Assembly (NCBI GenBank): GCA_963762315.1
Contig: CAVXKO010000004.1
Location: 558,001-622,000 of the forward strand
Length of the DNA: 64,000 nucleotides
Direction: 5' to 3'
DNA from: RPQJ01 sp963762315
Lineage (GTDB): Bacteria > Pseudomonadota > Gammaproteobacteria > Steroidobacterales > Steroidobacteraceae
The position numbers and the translations under genes were made by a program. Every line of letters starts with the position of its first letter. Within the stretch, counting starts at the first letter, position 1. The notes below the pieces were generated by a model. That model did not search any database, was not told the DNA's origin, and worked only from the letters and a program-made list of their open reading frames with translations. This document shows positions 28,894 to 37,493 of this stretch, in pieces.

Positions 28894-29862
28894 GTGGTCG
28901 AACTCGTCTGGGGCGGCTTCCTGGTCCTCTTTCTCGGGCTCCTTTTCCTGGACCTGAGCGTCCTGCACCGGGAGTCCGCGGAACTCTCGGTCAGGCAGGC
29001 GCTTTTCTGGACGCTCGTCTGGGTCTGCGTCGCCGGCTCGTTCACTTTCGTGATCTACGGCCTGTACGAGTACCACTGGTTCGGGTTCGCGGGCGGGCCC
29101 CACGTCGCGGACGGCACGGATGCCGTCGTGCAGTTCGTGACCGGCTACGCGCTCGAGTGGTCGCTCTCCGTCGACAACATCTTCGTCATCGCGCTGATCT
29201 TCGCGTACCTGAAGATCCCGCCGGTGTTCCAGTATCGCGTGCTGTTCTGGGGCATCGTCGGCGCGATCGTCCTGCGCGGCCTGATGATCCTCGCGGGCAC
29301 CGCGCTGCTGCAGCACTTCGACTGGATGTTCTACGTCTTCGGCGCGATCCTGCTGCTGTCGGCGTTGCGCATGCTGCGCGACGACGCCGCCGAGCGCGAC
29401 TTCGAGTCGACTTTCCCGGCAAGGCTGGTGCGCCGGTTCGTGCCGGTGACGGACGAGCTCGACCGCGCGCGGTTCTTCGTCTTGCGCGACGGCCAGGTCT
29501 ACGCCACGCCGCTTTTCGTCGCGCTGGTGATGGTCGAGCTGACGGACGTCGTGTTCGCGGTGGATTCCATTCCGGCGATCCTTGCCGTCACGCGTGACCC
29601 GTTCCTCGTCTTCACGTCCAACGCCTTCGCGATACTCGGCCTGCGGTCGCTGTACTTCGCGGTCGCCGGCCTCATGGCGATGTTCCGCTACCTGCGCTAC
29701 AGCCTCGTGCTGGTGCTGGCGTTCGTCGGCGTGAAGATGCTGCTCGTCTCGCAGTACCACGTGCCGAACGTGGTCTCGCTCGGCATCATCCTCGGGACGC
29801 TCGGGGTCGGCATCCTCGCGTCGGTGTGGGCGGCGCGGCGCGCCGCCGCGCGCCAGCGATAG
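28894..29862 (+). CDS. TerC/Alx-family integral membrane protein
   Basis: A 322-residue multi-pass membrane protein of the TerC family. Conserved segments are GYALEWSLSVDNIFVIALIF and VALVMVELTDVVFAVDSIPA, each with the acidic residues typical of the family; FTSNAFAILGLRSLYFAVAG follows. Members (E. coli Alx) export manganese or other metal ions, and TerC was first linked to tellurite resistance. The start is GTG 28894, a short distance after secF. The family is not part of the usual sec neighbourhood, so it may be a local insertion. No riboswitch-like structure was recognised upstream (the gap is only 42 bp). Confidence 0.85.
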   Translation: MVELVWGGFLVLFLGLLFLDLSVLHRESAELSVRQALFWTLVWVCVAGSFTFVIYGLYEYHWFGFAGGPHVADGTDAVVQFVTGYALEWSLSVDNIFVIALIFAYLKIPPVFQYRVLFWGIVGAIVLRGLMILAGTALLQHFDWMFYVFGAILLLSALRMLRDDAAERDFESTFPARLVRRFVPVTDELDRARFFVLRDGQVYATPLFVALVMVELTDVVFAVDSIPAILAVTRDPFLVFTSNAFAILGLRSLYFAVAGLMAMFRYLRYSLVLVLAFVGVKMLLVSQYHVPNVVSLGIILGTLGVGILASVWAARRAAARQR

Positions 29863-29883
29863 GCTCCTGCGGGCTGCGCGGCC

Positions 29884-31329
29884 TCAATTGCCGGTCTTGC
29901 GCAGCTCGCTGTGCCTGTAGCCGTAGAAGAAATAGATCAGGAAGCCGATCGCGGTCCAGACGAGAAGCCGCAGCCACGTGTCGTGCGGCAGCGAGATCAT
30001 CATGGCGGAGCAGATCAGCGCGCCGCCGATGCAGACGATCCACGGAGCGCGCACGCGGAACGGGCGCTTGAGATCGGGGCGCGTATAGCGCAGCACCAGC
30101 ACGCCGATGCACACCGTCGCGAACGCGAGCAGCGTGCCGATCGACACCAGCTCGCCGAGGATCGTCACCGGGAACAGGCCGCCGATCACCGCCGCGAGCG
30201 TGCCCGTGATCAGCGTGCCGATGTACGGCGTCTTGTGCGTCGGGTGGACCTTGCGGAAGAACTTCGGCAGCAGCCCGTCGAGCGACATCGCGTAGAAGAT
30301 GCGCGGCTGGCCGAGCATCATCACCAGTATCACGGACGTCATCCCGGCGATCGCGCCGAGCTTGATCCAGCCCGAGAGCCACGAAAGCTCGGGATGCCGG
30401 TCGAGCGCCAGGGCGACGGGCGCGGCGGTGCCGAGCTCGCTGTAGTGCACCATGCCTGTCAGCACGGCCGAGACCATGACGTACAGGATCGTGCAGATCG
30501 CGAGGCTGCCCATGATGCCGATGGGCATGTCGCGCTGCGGGTTCTTCGCCTCCTGTGCCGCGGTCGAGACCGCATCGAAGCCGATGTAGGCGAAGAAGAT
30601 GATGCCGGCCGCCTGGAACACGCCGCTCCAGCCGAACTTGCCGAACTCGCCGGTGTTCGGCGGGATGAACGGGTGCCAGTTGGCGCCGTCGATGACCCAC
30701 ATGCCGAAGCCGATGAACAGGACGATCACGGCGACCTTGATCGCGACGACGACGGCATTGAAGCGTGCCGACTGGTGGATGCCGACGTAGCAAAGGCAGG
30801 TGATCGCCGCGATGACGAGCACCGCGGGCAGATTGATGATCGCGCCGGTGCGAACGATCTCGAAATGGCCCGTGCCCTTGGTGAACGGCGCGTTGGTGAG
30901 CGCGTCCGGCAGATGGAAGCCGAGCTGCTCGACGAGGCTGACGACGTAGCCCGACCAGCCGACCGCCACGGTGCCCGCCGCGAACAGGTATTCCAGGATC
31001 AGGTTCCAGCCGATGAACCAGGCGATCCCTTCACCGAGCGTCGCGTACGAGTAGGAGTACGCGCTGCCGGCGACCGGGATCATCGCCGCGAATTCGGCGT
31101 AGCAGAGGCCCGCCAGCGCGCAGCCGAGACCCGCGATGAGGAAAGAGATGATGAGGGCGGGACCCGCATGATTCGCGGCGGCCGTGCCCGTGAGCACGAA
31201 GATGCCGGTGCCGATGATCGCGCCGATCCCGAGCAGCGTGAGCGCCCGCGCGTCGAGCGTGCGGTTAAGCTCGTTGACCGTGTCGGCCTCGTGCAGCTGG
31301 TTGATCGGCTTGGTCGAGAACAGGTGCAT
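29884..31329 (-). CDS. APC-family amino acid permease (cationic amino acid transporter group)
   Basis: A 481-residue, 12-helix amino acid transporter. The N-terminal conserved part is LTLLGIGAIIGTGIFVLTGT, with the unwound helix 1 GxG motif; ALAGLCYAEFAAMIPVAGSA and YSYSYATLGEGIAWFIGWNL follow. The helix 6 region FFAYIGFDAVSTAAQEAKNP is characteristic of the YfnA/CAT group. ATG 31329 gives MHLFSTKPINQLHEADTVNE, the family-typical start; longer open frame upstream is not conserved. Amino acid specificity cannot be set from sequence alone. It is convergent with the TerC gene. Confidence 0.88.
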   Translation of the reverse strand: MHLFSTKPINQLHEADTVNELNRTLDARALTLLGIGAIIGTGIFVLTGTAAANHAGPALIISFLIAGLGCALAGLCYAEFAAMIPVAGSAYSYSYATLGEGIAWFIGWNLILEYLFAAGTVAVGWSGYVVSLVEQLGFHLPDALTNAPFTKGTGHFEIVRTGAIINLPAVLVIAAITCLCYVGIHQSARFNAVVVAIKVAVIVLFIGFGMWVIDGANWHPFIPPNTGEFGKFGWSGVFQAAGIIFFAYIGFDAVSTAAQEAKNPQRDMPIGIMGSLAICTILYVMVSAVLTGMVHYSELGTAAPVALALDRHPELSWLSGWIKLGAIAGMTSVILVMMLGQPRIFYAMSLDGLLPKFFRKVHPTHKTPYIGTLITGTLAAVIGGLFPVTILGELVSIGTLLAFATVCIGVLVLRYTRPDLKRPFRVRAPWIVCIGGALICSAMMISLPHDTWLRLLVWTAIGFLIYFFYGYRHSELRKTGN

Positions 31330-31409
31330 GTCGCGGCCTCTCGCGTTGCGGGGGTGCCGCCGGAATGTACCGGAGCGGTCCCCGCCGCGATAGAGGCGGG
31401 CACCTCGTT

Positions 31410-32210
31410 TCAGGGCTCGCGCAGTCCTTCGGGCACCAGCGGGCCCAGGCACTCGACCATGGCCTCGTAGACTTTCGGGGTGCCCGCGATGACGTTGCCG
31501 CCCTGCTTGTAGTCGCCGCCCGTGAGCGTGCCGATGCGCCCGCCCGCTTCCGTGATGAGCAGCGTTCCGGCCGCCGTATCCCAGGGGCTGAGGCCGATCT
31601 CCCAGAAGCCGTCCGTGCGTCCCGCCGCAACGTAGGCGAGATCGAGAGCCGCGGAGCCCGGGCGGCGCAGGCCGGCGGTCTTCTCCATCATCAGTTTCAG
31701 CATCGCGAGGTAGTCGTCCATCCAGCGCGCGTTGGCGCGGTAGGGGAAGCCGGTGCCGATGAGGGCACCCTCGAGTTCCGCCTGCTTGCTGACCCGGATG
31801 CGCTTGCCGTCGAGCTGGGCGCCGTCGCCGCGGGAGGCAGTGAACAGCTCCTGGCGCATCGGGTCGTACACGACCGCGTGCTCCATCCGGCCGCGATACT
31901 CGACGCCGATCGACACCGCGAACACCGGGAAGCCGTGCAGGAAGTTGGTCGTGCCGTCGAGCGGATCGATGATCCAGACGACCTCGTCGCCCCCGCTGCG
32001 CCCGCTTTCCTCGGCGAGGAAGCCGTGGTCGGGGTACATGCGCCGGACGGTTTCCATGATGTCGCGCTCGGCCATGTGGTCGACTTCGGTGACGAAATCG
32101 TTGCGGCTCTTGGAGCGGATGGGAAGGGACGGCACCCGGTCGAGGTTCCGCACGATGATTTCTCCCGCGCGGCGAGCGGCGCGGACGGCGATGTTGAGCA
32201 ATGGCTGCAT
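31410..32210 (-). CDS. suhB: Inositol-1-monophosphatase family protein SuhB
   Basis: A 266-residue metal-dependent phosphatase; in E. coli SuhB also joins the rRNA transcription antitermination complex. Metal-binding motifs: EES near residues 67-69, WIIDPLDGTTNFLHG near 79-93 and SPWDTAAGTLLITEAGG near 208-224. Length matches E. coli (267). ATG 32210 is the family-typical start (MQPLLNIAVRAARRAGEIIV). It is divergent from trmJ, an arrangement kept in Pseudomonas and others. Confidence 0.95.
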   Translation of the reverse strand: MQPLLNIAVRAARRAGEIIVRNLDRVPSLPIRSKSRNDFVTEVDHMAERDIMETVRRMYPDHGFLAEESGRSGGDEVVWIIDPLDGTTNFLHGFPVFAVSIGVEYRGRMEHAVVYDPMRQELFTASRGDGAQLDGKRIRVSKQAELEGALIGTGFPYRANARWMDDYLAMLKLMMEKTAGLRRPGSAALDLAYVAAGRTDGFWEIGLSPWDTAAGTLLITEAGGRIGTLTGGDYKQGGNVIAGTPKVYEAMVECLGPLVPEGLREP

Positions 32211-32292
32211 GGGAATGCGGCTCGTGTTCCGGGTTGGGATAGCAAAGAGCGGCCGGTGGGAGCCGGCCAATAGGCGGCTAGAATACCAGAGC

Positions 32293-33042
32293 ATGTCCAT
32301 CCGCATCGTCCTCGTAGGCACCTCGCATCCCGGCAACATCGGTTCGGCCGCGCGGGCCATGAAGACCATGGGGCTCGAGGATCTGTGGCTGGTGGCGCCG
32401 GAACGATTTCCGGCCCCTGAGGCAACCGTGCTCGCGGCGGGGGCCGATGACGTGCTCGAACGCGCCCGGGTCGTGCCGGACGTGCGCAGCGCAGTCGCGG
32501 ACTGCGGCCTGGTCGTCGGCACGACCTCGCGCGCGCGCCATCTGCCGTGGCGCATCGTCGAGCCGCGCGAGGCCGCTCAGGAGATCGCCGCGGCTTCGCA
32601 GGCGAGCGAGGTCGCCGTGCTGTTCGGAGCCGAGCGCACTGGGCTCGAGAACGACGAACTGCGCCAGTGCCACCTGCTGCTGACGATTCCGACGGGTCCG
32701 GTGTACGCGTCGCTGAATCTCGCGATGGCGGTGCAGGTAATCTGCTACGAGCTGTGCCTGGCGCTGCGCGACCGATCTGCGCCCGAGGGCGGCACGGTGC
32801 CGCTCGCGAGTGCGACCGACATGGAAACGTTCTACGCTCACCTCGAGCAGGTGCTCGAGGAGATCGAGTTCCGGGATCGCACGGGCTCGGGCCACCTGAT
32901 GGCGCGGTTGCGTCGCTTGTTCCACCGCACGGTGCTCGACCAGAATGAAGTGAACATCCTGCGCGGCATCCTCACCTCGGTGCAGGGCAAGCGCCGGCGC
33001 GCCGGCGAGCCGCACGCGCGAAAAGGGTGCGAGACGCCATGA
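32293..33042 (+). CDS. trmJ: tRNA (cytidine/uridine-32-2'-O)-methyltransferase TrmJ
   Basis: A 249-residue SPOUT methyltransferase modifying position 32 of tRNA anticodon loops. The start MSIRIVLVGTSHPGNIGSAA and RAMKTMGLEDLWLVAPERF are typical; the SAM-binding knot is VLFGAERTGLENDEL and LLTIPTGPVYASLNLAMAVQ. The C-terminal extension (METFYAHLEQVLEEIEF, HRTVLDQNEVNILRGIL) distinguishes TrmJ from shorter TrmL. Its stop overlaps the iscS start by ATGA. The trmJ-iscS pairing is common, although iscR and cysE, which usually intervene in Pseudomonas, are missing here. Confidence 0.95.
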   Translation: MSIRIVLVGTSHPGNIGSAARAMKTMGLEDLWLVAPERFPAPEATVLAAGADDVLERARVVPDVRSAVADCGLVVGTTSRARHLPWRIVEPREAAQEIAAASQASEVAVLFGAERTGLENDELRQCHLLLTIPTGPVYASLNLAMAVQVICYELCLALRDRSAPEGGTVPLASATDMETFYAHLEQVLEEIEFRDRTGSGHLMARLRRLFHRTVLDQNEVNILRGILTSVQGKRRRAGEPHARKGCETP

Positions 33043-34223
33043 ATAACGTGATCTACCTCGACAACGCGGCCACCACGGCCGTCGATCCGCGCGTGATGGA
33101 GACGATGCTCGAGTGCCTGAGCGCCACGGGCGACTATGCGAATCCGTCGGCGACCAATCACGCGCCCGGGCGTCGCGCGCGAGCGAGGGTCGAGCAGGCA
33201 CGGACGGAAGTTGCGGCGCTCGTTGGCGCGGCGCCCGAGCAGGTCGTGTGGACCTCGGGTGCGACCGAGGCGGACAACCTCGCGATCCTCGGCGCGGCAC
33301 GCTTCAATCGGACTCGCGGCCGGCACGTCGTCACCTCGCGCATGGAACATCCGGCGGTGCTCGACGCCTGCCGCCAGCTCGAACGCGAGGGATTCGAGGT
33401 CACGTACCTCAGGCCCGGACCGGGCGGTATCGTCGAGCCGTCGCAGGTGGAGCAGGCGCTGCGCCGCGACACGCTGCTGGTCTCGCTGATGCACGTGAAC
33501 AACGAGATCGGGGTCGCGCAGGATCTCGGCGCAGTGGGCCGGTTGTGCCGCGAGAGTGGCGTGCTTTTCCACGTCGACGCGGCACAGGGTGCGGGCAAGC
33601 TCGCGATCGACGTGGTGAGGGACGGCATCGACCTGCTGTCGCTCACGGCGCACAAGCTGCACGGCCCCAAGGGCGTCGGGGCGCTCTGCATCCGTCGCGA
33701 GCCGAGGCTCGGGCTCGTGCCGTTGCAGTTCGGCGGCGGGCAGGAGCGAGGCCTGCGCTCCGGTACGCTGCCGACGCACCAGATTGCCGGCATGGGTGCG
33801 GCCTATCGCATCGCGGCCGACGAGATGGCGAGCGACGCGGAGCGAATCCGCGGCCTGCGCGAGTTGCTGTGGAACTCGCTGCGCGCGCTGCCCGGCGTCG
33901 AGTTGAACGGCGATCCCGAGCGGCGCGTGGCCGGCATCCTCAACGTGTCCATCGACGGCGTCGAGGGCGAGAGCCTGCTCTGCGCACTGCCGGATCTGGC
34001 GGTCTCCTCGGGATCGGCCTGCGCCTCCATGACGGCGGAACCGTCTTACGTACTGCGCGCCCTCGGGCGCAGCGACCGTCTCGCGCAGAGTTCGCTGCGG
34101 CTCAGCCTTGGACGCTTCTCGACGCGCGCCGAAATCGAAACCGCCGCGGCACGGATCCGGCATGAGGTCCTGCGGTTGCGTGCCATCGGGCTCGAAGCGT
34201 CGGTCGCGGGTGGGCGGTCGTGA
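33039..34223 (+). CDS. iscS: Cysteine desulfurase, IscS-like
   Basis: A 394-residue PLP enzyme that removes sulfur from cysteine for Fe-S clusters and tRNA thiolation. The N-terminus is MNNVIYLDNAATTAVDPRVM; the PLP lysine is K206 in SLTAHKLHGPKG; the persulfide Cys328 lies in VSSGSACASMTAEPSYVLRA, with the IscS-type SGSACxS loop. ATG 33039 overlaps the trmJ stop. The next gene starts within its stop codon (GTGA). It heads a compact set with a degenerate IscU-like protein and an IscA; no iscR, hscB, hscA or fdx is seen in this locus, so its main role might be in tRNA modification or shared with another Fe-S system. Confidence 0.93.
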   Translation: MNNVIYLDNAATTAVDPRVMETMLECLSATGDYANPSATNHAPGRRARARVEQARTEVAALVGAAPEQVVWTSGATEADNLAILGAARFNRTRGRHVVTSRMEHPAVLDACRQLEREGFEVTYLRPGPGGIVEPSQVEQALRRDTLLVSLMHVNNEIGVAQDLGAVGRLCRESGVLFHVDAAQGAGKLAIDVVRDGIDLLSLTAHKLHGPKGVGALCIRREPRLGLVPLQFGGGQERGLRSGTLPTHQIAGMGAAYRIAADEMASDAERIRGLRELLWNSLRALPGVELNGDPERRVAGILNVSIDGVEGESLLCALPDLAVSSGSACASMTAEPSYVLRALGRSDRLAQSSLRLSLGRFSTRAEIETAAARIRHEVLRLRAIGLEASVAGGRS

Positions 34224-34615
34224 GTGCCGATCCGCGCTACAGCGAGGAGGTGCTGCGCAGGTTTCGCGAGGCCTCGGGTGCCGGCGACCTTCCCGCGGGT
34301 TCCGCGGCCGTGCTGGGCCGGGCCGGCGACCGGGAGCAGGGCGCCGAAGTGCTGCTGGCATTCGCGGTGGGCGAGGGCAGGGTGACCGAGGCGCGGTTCC
34401 GGGCTTTCGGTTGCCCGCACCTGGTGGCCGGAGCGTCGTGGCTCACGGAGCGGCTCAAGGGCGCCCGCCGCGAAGATCTCGACAGCTGGGACTGGCGGGA
34501 GGCCGCCGCGGCCCTGGATATCCCGGCTGCCAAATTCGGGCGTTTGCTCACGCTCCAGGATGCGGTTCGTGCCGCCGCCCGGAACTGGCCCGGCGAGAAG
34601 TGCTCTACGGTGTAG
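34220..34615 (+). CDS. IscU/NifU-N-like protein lacking most cluster ligands
   Basis: A 131-residue protein starting at GTG 34220. It aligns with IscU: YSEEVLRRFREA near the start, EGRVTEARFRAFGCPHLVAG matching the second IscU Cys region, WLTERLKG, and DAVRAAARNW at the end. Of the three cluster cysteines only the one in FGCPHL remains. The CGDVM motif is replaced by QGAEV and the HC pair before the last helix by GR in KFGRLLTLQDAV. A new Cys occurs in the C-terminal EKCSTV. As aligned by eye it cannot hold a cluster like classical IscU. It is translationally coupled to iscS. It could be a regulator or partner of IscS rather than a scaffold; the function is unknown. Confidence 0.75.
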   Translation: MSADPRYSEEVLRRFREASGAGDLPAGSAAVLGRAGDREQGAEVLLAFAVGEGRVTEARFRAFGCPHLVAGASWLTERLKGARREDLDSWDWREAAAALDIPAAKFGRLLTLQDAVRAAARNWPGEKCSTV

Positions 34616-34649
34616 AATTCCCGGGCCAAGAGCCGCCTGCAGGAGAGCT

Positions 34650-34973
34650 ATGAGCGTTTCCCTGACTCCTTCCGCCGCGGATCGCGTCCGCACCTTCCTC
34701 GCGAGCCGCGGGCACGGCGTCGGTTTGCGACTGGGTGTGAAGAAGACCGGCTGCTCCGGGTTCGCATACGTGGTCAATTACGCCGACGAGGTTGCGAGCG
34801 GCGATGCCGTGTTCGAATGCGCGGGCGTCAAGGTGATCGTGGATACCGAGAGCCTGCGCTACGTGGACGGCACGGAAATCGACTTCGTCCGCGAAGGGCT
34901 GAACGAGGCCTTTCGTTTCCGCAACCCGAACGTCAAGGGCGAGTGCGGTTGCGGCGAGAGCTTCAACGTCTAA
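34650..34973 (+). CDS. iscA: Iron-sulfur cluster assembly A-type carrier (IscA-like)
   Basis: A 107-residue HesB/IscA protein. All three ligand cysteines are present: one in GVKKTGCSGFAYVVNYADEV and two in KGECGCGESFNV at the C-terminus. It starts at ATG 34650 after AGGAGA; a longer open frame upstream is not homologous. It lies 34 bp after the IscU-like gene. It probably carries or delivers Fe-S clusters. The intact ligands contrast with the degenerate upstream protein. Confidence 0.93.
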   Translation: MSVSLTPSAADRVRTFLASRGHGVGLRLGVKKTGCSGFAYVVNYADEVASGDAVFECAGVKVIVDTESLRYVDGTEIDFVREGLNEAFRFRNPNVKGECGCGESFNV

Positions 34974-34996
34974 CTGCCCGTCGCTGCTGAATTTTC

Positions 34997-35025
34997 TTGG
35001 CTGGGGACCGGCCCCGGCGTATACT
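34997..35025 (+). promoter_or_regulatory. Sigma-70 type promoter upstream of ndk
   Basis: TTGGCT at 34997-35002 and TATACT at 35020-35025 with exactly 17 bp between; matches to consensus are 4 of 6 and 5 of 6. It lies about 120 bp before the ndk start. Confidence 0.6.
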
Positions 35026-35148
35026 TCCCCGTTCAATTTTGGGTAGCCCCGACTCGGATCGGCCGCGAGGCCGCGCTCGAGCCTTGGGGCTACGTGTCTC
35101 ACGCGGCCGGGCCCCGCCCGATCGCAGTCCAGCGCTCAGAGGAACCAC

Positions 35149-35574
35149 ATGTCTGTCGAACGCACGCTGTCCATCGTGAAGCCGGATGGAGTCCAGAAGA
35201 ACGTCATCGGTAACGTCTATCACCGATTCGAGCAGGCAGGCCTGCGCATCGTGGCCGCCCGGATGACGCGTCTAAGCCAGTCCGATGCCGAGGGTTTCTA
35301 TGCCGTGCACCGCGAGCGGCCGTTCTTCAAGGACCTGGTGTCCTACATGATCTCCGGCCCGGTGATGATCCAGGTGCTCGAAGGCGAGAACGCCGTGCAG
35401 AAGAACCGCGACCTGATGGGCGCCACCGACCCGAAGAAGGCCGCCCCCGGCACGATCCGGGCCGACCTCGCGACCAGCATCGAGCAGAACGTGGCGCACG
35501 GTTCGGACAGCCTGGAGAACGCGGCGCGCGAGATTGCCTACTTCTTTGCCGAAACCGACCTCTGCCCGCGCTGA
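35149..35574 (+). CDS. ndk: Nucleoside diphosphate kinase
   Basis: A 141-residue enzyme that equalises nucleoside triphosphate pools. Start MSVERTLSIVKPDGVQKNVI; the phosphorylated His117 is in NVAHGSDSLENA; ERPFFKDLVSYMISGPVMIQ is the conserved Kpn-region context. Full length. It is the first gene of the conserved ndk-rlmN-pilW-rodZ series and has its own promoter-like sequence. Confidence 0.98.
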   Translation: MSVERTLSIVKPDGVQKNVIGNVYHRFEQAGLRIVAARMTRLSQSDAEGFYAVHRERPFFKDLVSYMISGPVMIQVLEGENAVQKNRDLMGATDPKKAAPGTIRADLATSIEQNVAHGSDSLENAAREIAYFFAETDLCPR

Positions 35575-35613
35575 GCGGTGAGAACTTCCGCGGCGCGAAC
35601 GGTCCAACCCCCC

Positions 35614-36726
35614 ATGGCGGACGAGGCGAACAAGACCAACCTGCTGGGCCTGACACGGTCCGGGCTGGAGCAGTTCGTCGTCGCGATGGGCGAGAAGCCG
35701 TTTCGCGCCCGGCAGTTGTTCAAGTGGATCTACCGCCGCGCGGCCGGTGACTTCGAGGCGATGACCGACCTCGGCAAGGACTTCCGCAGGCGTCTCGCGG
35801 AGATCGCCGATATCCGCGTCCCCGAAGTGATCACCGAGCAGGTCTCCGCGGACGGAACTCGCAAGTGGCTGCTGCGCCTCGAGAGCGGCCAGGCCATCGA
35901 GATGGTCTTCATCCCCGAACCGGGCCGCGGCACGCTGTGCATCTCGAGCCAGGTCGGCTGCGCGATGGACTGCACGTTCTGCTCGACTGCGCAGCAGGGG
36001 TTCAACCGCAATCTCGAGACCGCCGAGATCGTCGGCCAGGTGTGGCTCGCCAACCGTGAGCTCGGCTATTCGCCCGACGGCGATCGTGTGATCAGCAACG
36101 TGGTGTTCATGGGCATGGGCGAACCGCTGATGAACTATCGCAACGTCGTGCCCGCGGCCGAAGTGATGATGGACGACCTCGGCCTCGACCTGTCGCGCCG
36201 CCGCGTCACGGTCAGCACCTCGGGACTCGTGCCGCAGATGATCCGCATCGCCGACGAGACCAACGTCGCGCTCGCGGTTTCGCTGCACGCGCCGAACGAC
36301 GAGCTGCGCAGCCAGATCGTGCCGATCAACCGCATCCACCCGATCAAGGACCTGCTCGACGCGTGCTGGCATTACGTCGAGAAGCAGAATGCCCGCAACG
36401 TCACGTTCGAGTACGTGATGCTCGACGGCGTGAACGACAAGGCCGAGCACGCGCGGCAGCTCGCCGCGCTGCTCAGGGGGCATCCGGCCAAGGTGAACCT
36501 CATTCCCTTCAATTCGTTCCCTGGCACGCAGTACCGCTGCTCCAGCGACGAGGCCATCGAGCGCTTTCGCGACCTGCTCATCAAGGGCGGCGTGATCGCG
36601 ACGATCCGCCGCACGCGCGGCGACGACATCGACGCGGCCTGCGGGCAGCTGGTCGGCCGCGTGAACGACCAGGTCAAGACGCGTCTCGGCAGCAAGTTGA
36701 TCCCGATTTCCGTGGTGCGGGCATGA
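35614..36726 (+). CDS. rlmN: Dual-specificity RNA methyltransferase RlmN
   Basis: A 370-residue radical SAM enzyme methylating C2 of A2503 in 23S rRNA and A37 in some tRNAs. The radical SAM cluster motif is VGCAMDCTFCSTAQQGFNRN; GEKPFRARQLFKWIYRR is the N-terminal family block; the mechanistic C-terminal Cys is in RTRGDDIDAACGQLVGR. I chose ATG 35614 (MADEANKTNLLGL) because family proteins begin near there; GTG 35578 is an in-frame alternative. Its stop overlaps the start of pilW. Confidence 0.95.
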   Translation: MADEANKTNLLGLTRSGLEQFVVAMGEKPFRARQLFKWIYRRAAGDFEAMTDLGKDFRRRLAEIADIRVPEVITEQVSADGTRKWLLRLESGQAIEMVFIPEPGRGTLCISSQVGCAMDCTFCSTAQQGFNRNLETAEIVGQVWLANRELGYSPDGDRVISNVVFMGMGEPLMNYRNVVPAAEVMMDDLGLDLSRRRVTVSTSGLVPQMIRIADETNVALAVSLHAPNDELRSQIVPINRIHPIKDLLDACWHYVEKQNARNVTFEYVMLDGVNDKAEHARQLAALLRGHPAKVNLIPFNSFPGTQYRCSSDEAIERFRDLLIKGGVIATIRRTRGDDIDAACGQLVGRVNDQVKTRLGSKLIPISVVRA

Positions 36727-37493
36727 AGAGGATCGTCGCGCTGGTATGCGTTGCGGGCCTCCTGGCGCCGGTTACCGCCTCGTTCGCCACCACTTCGGGC
36801 ACGACCGACAAGAAGTCGATGGATCAGGCAGCTGCGATCAATACCCAGCTGGCCGTGGCGTACCTCAAGCAGAACAATCTTTCCGCGGCGCGCGACACGA
36901 TCGACAAGGCGCTCAAGCAGAACCCGCGGACCGCCGAGACGCAGATGACCGCCGGGCTCGTCTACGACCAGCTGGGCGACCAGAAGAAGGCGCTCGGGCA
37001 TTTCAACGAGGCAGCCAAGCTCGGCAAGGACAACCCCGACGTGCTCAACAACGTCGCGGTCTACCAGTGCCGCAAGGGCGACCGCAAGCGTGGCGAGGAG
37101 CTGTTCCTCAAGGCGGCGGCGAGCCCGCTCTACAAGACGCCGGCCGTCGCTTACACGAATGCGGGCCGGTGCGCGCGCGCCGACAGCCGCCCGAAGGACG
37201 CCGAACAGTATTTCCGCAAGGCGCTCACCTACAAGGCCGACCAGCCCGACGTGCTGCAGCAGCTGGCCGAAGTGACGCACGAGCTTGGCAACAACATGCA
37301 GTCGCGGGCCTTCCTGCAGCGTTATTTCGCTGCGGCCCCGGCGTCGGCGTCCATGCTGCTGCTCGGCTATCGCGTCGAGACGGAGCTCGGCGACGCTGCA
37401 GCGGCCGGAGATTATTCGAAGCGGTTGATTCGCGATTTCTCCAGCTCGACCGAAGCCGAGACCTTGCTGCGGGAGCAGGGAACACGGCCATGA
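36723..37493 (+). CDS. pilW: Type IV pilus biogenesis/stability TPR protein PilW (PilF)
   Basis: A 256-residue exported TPR protein that in Pseudomonas helps assemble the PilQ secretin. Signal peptide about 1-23 (MKRIVALVCVAGLLAPVTAS). TPR units include AAINTQLAVAYLKQNNLSAA, AETQMTAGLVYDQLGDQKKA, AVAYTNAGRCARADSRPKDA and LQQLAEVTHELGNNMQSRAF. No lipobox Cys is seen after the signal, unlike many PilF lipoproteins. ATG 36723 overlaps the rlmN stop (ATGA). Its position between rlmN and rodZ is the conserved one. Confidence 0.9.
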   Translation: MKRIVALVCVAGLLAPVTASFATTSGTTDKKSMDQAAAINTQLAVAYLKQNNLSAARDTIDKALKQNPRTAETQMTAGLVYDQLGDQKKALGHFNEAAKLGKDNPDVLNNVAVYQCRKGDRKRGEELFLKAAASPLYKTPAVAYTNAGRCARADSRPKDAEQYFRKALTYKADQPDVLQQLAEVTHELGNNMQSRAFLQRYFAAAPASASMLLLGYRVETELGDAAAAGDYSKRLIRDFSSSTEAETLLREQGTRP

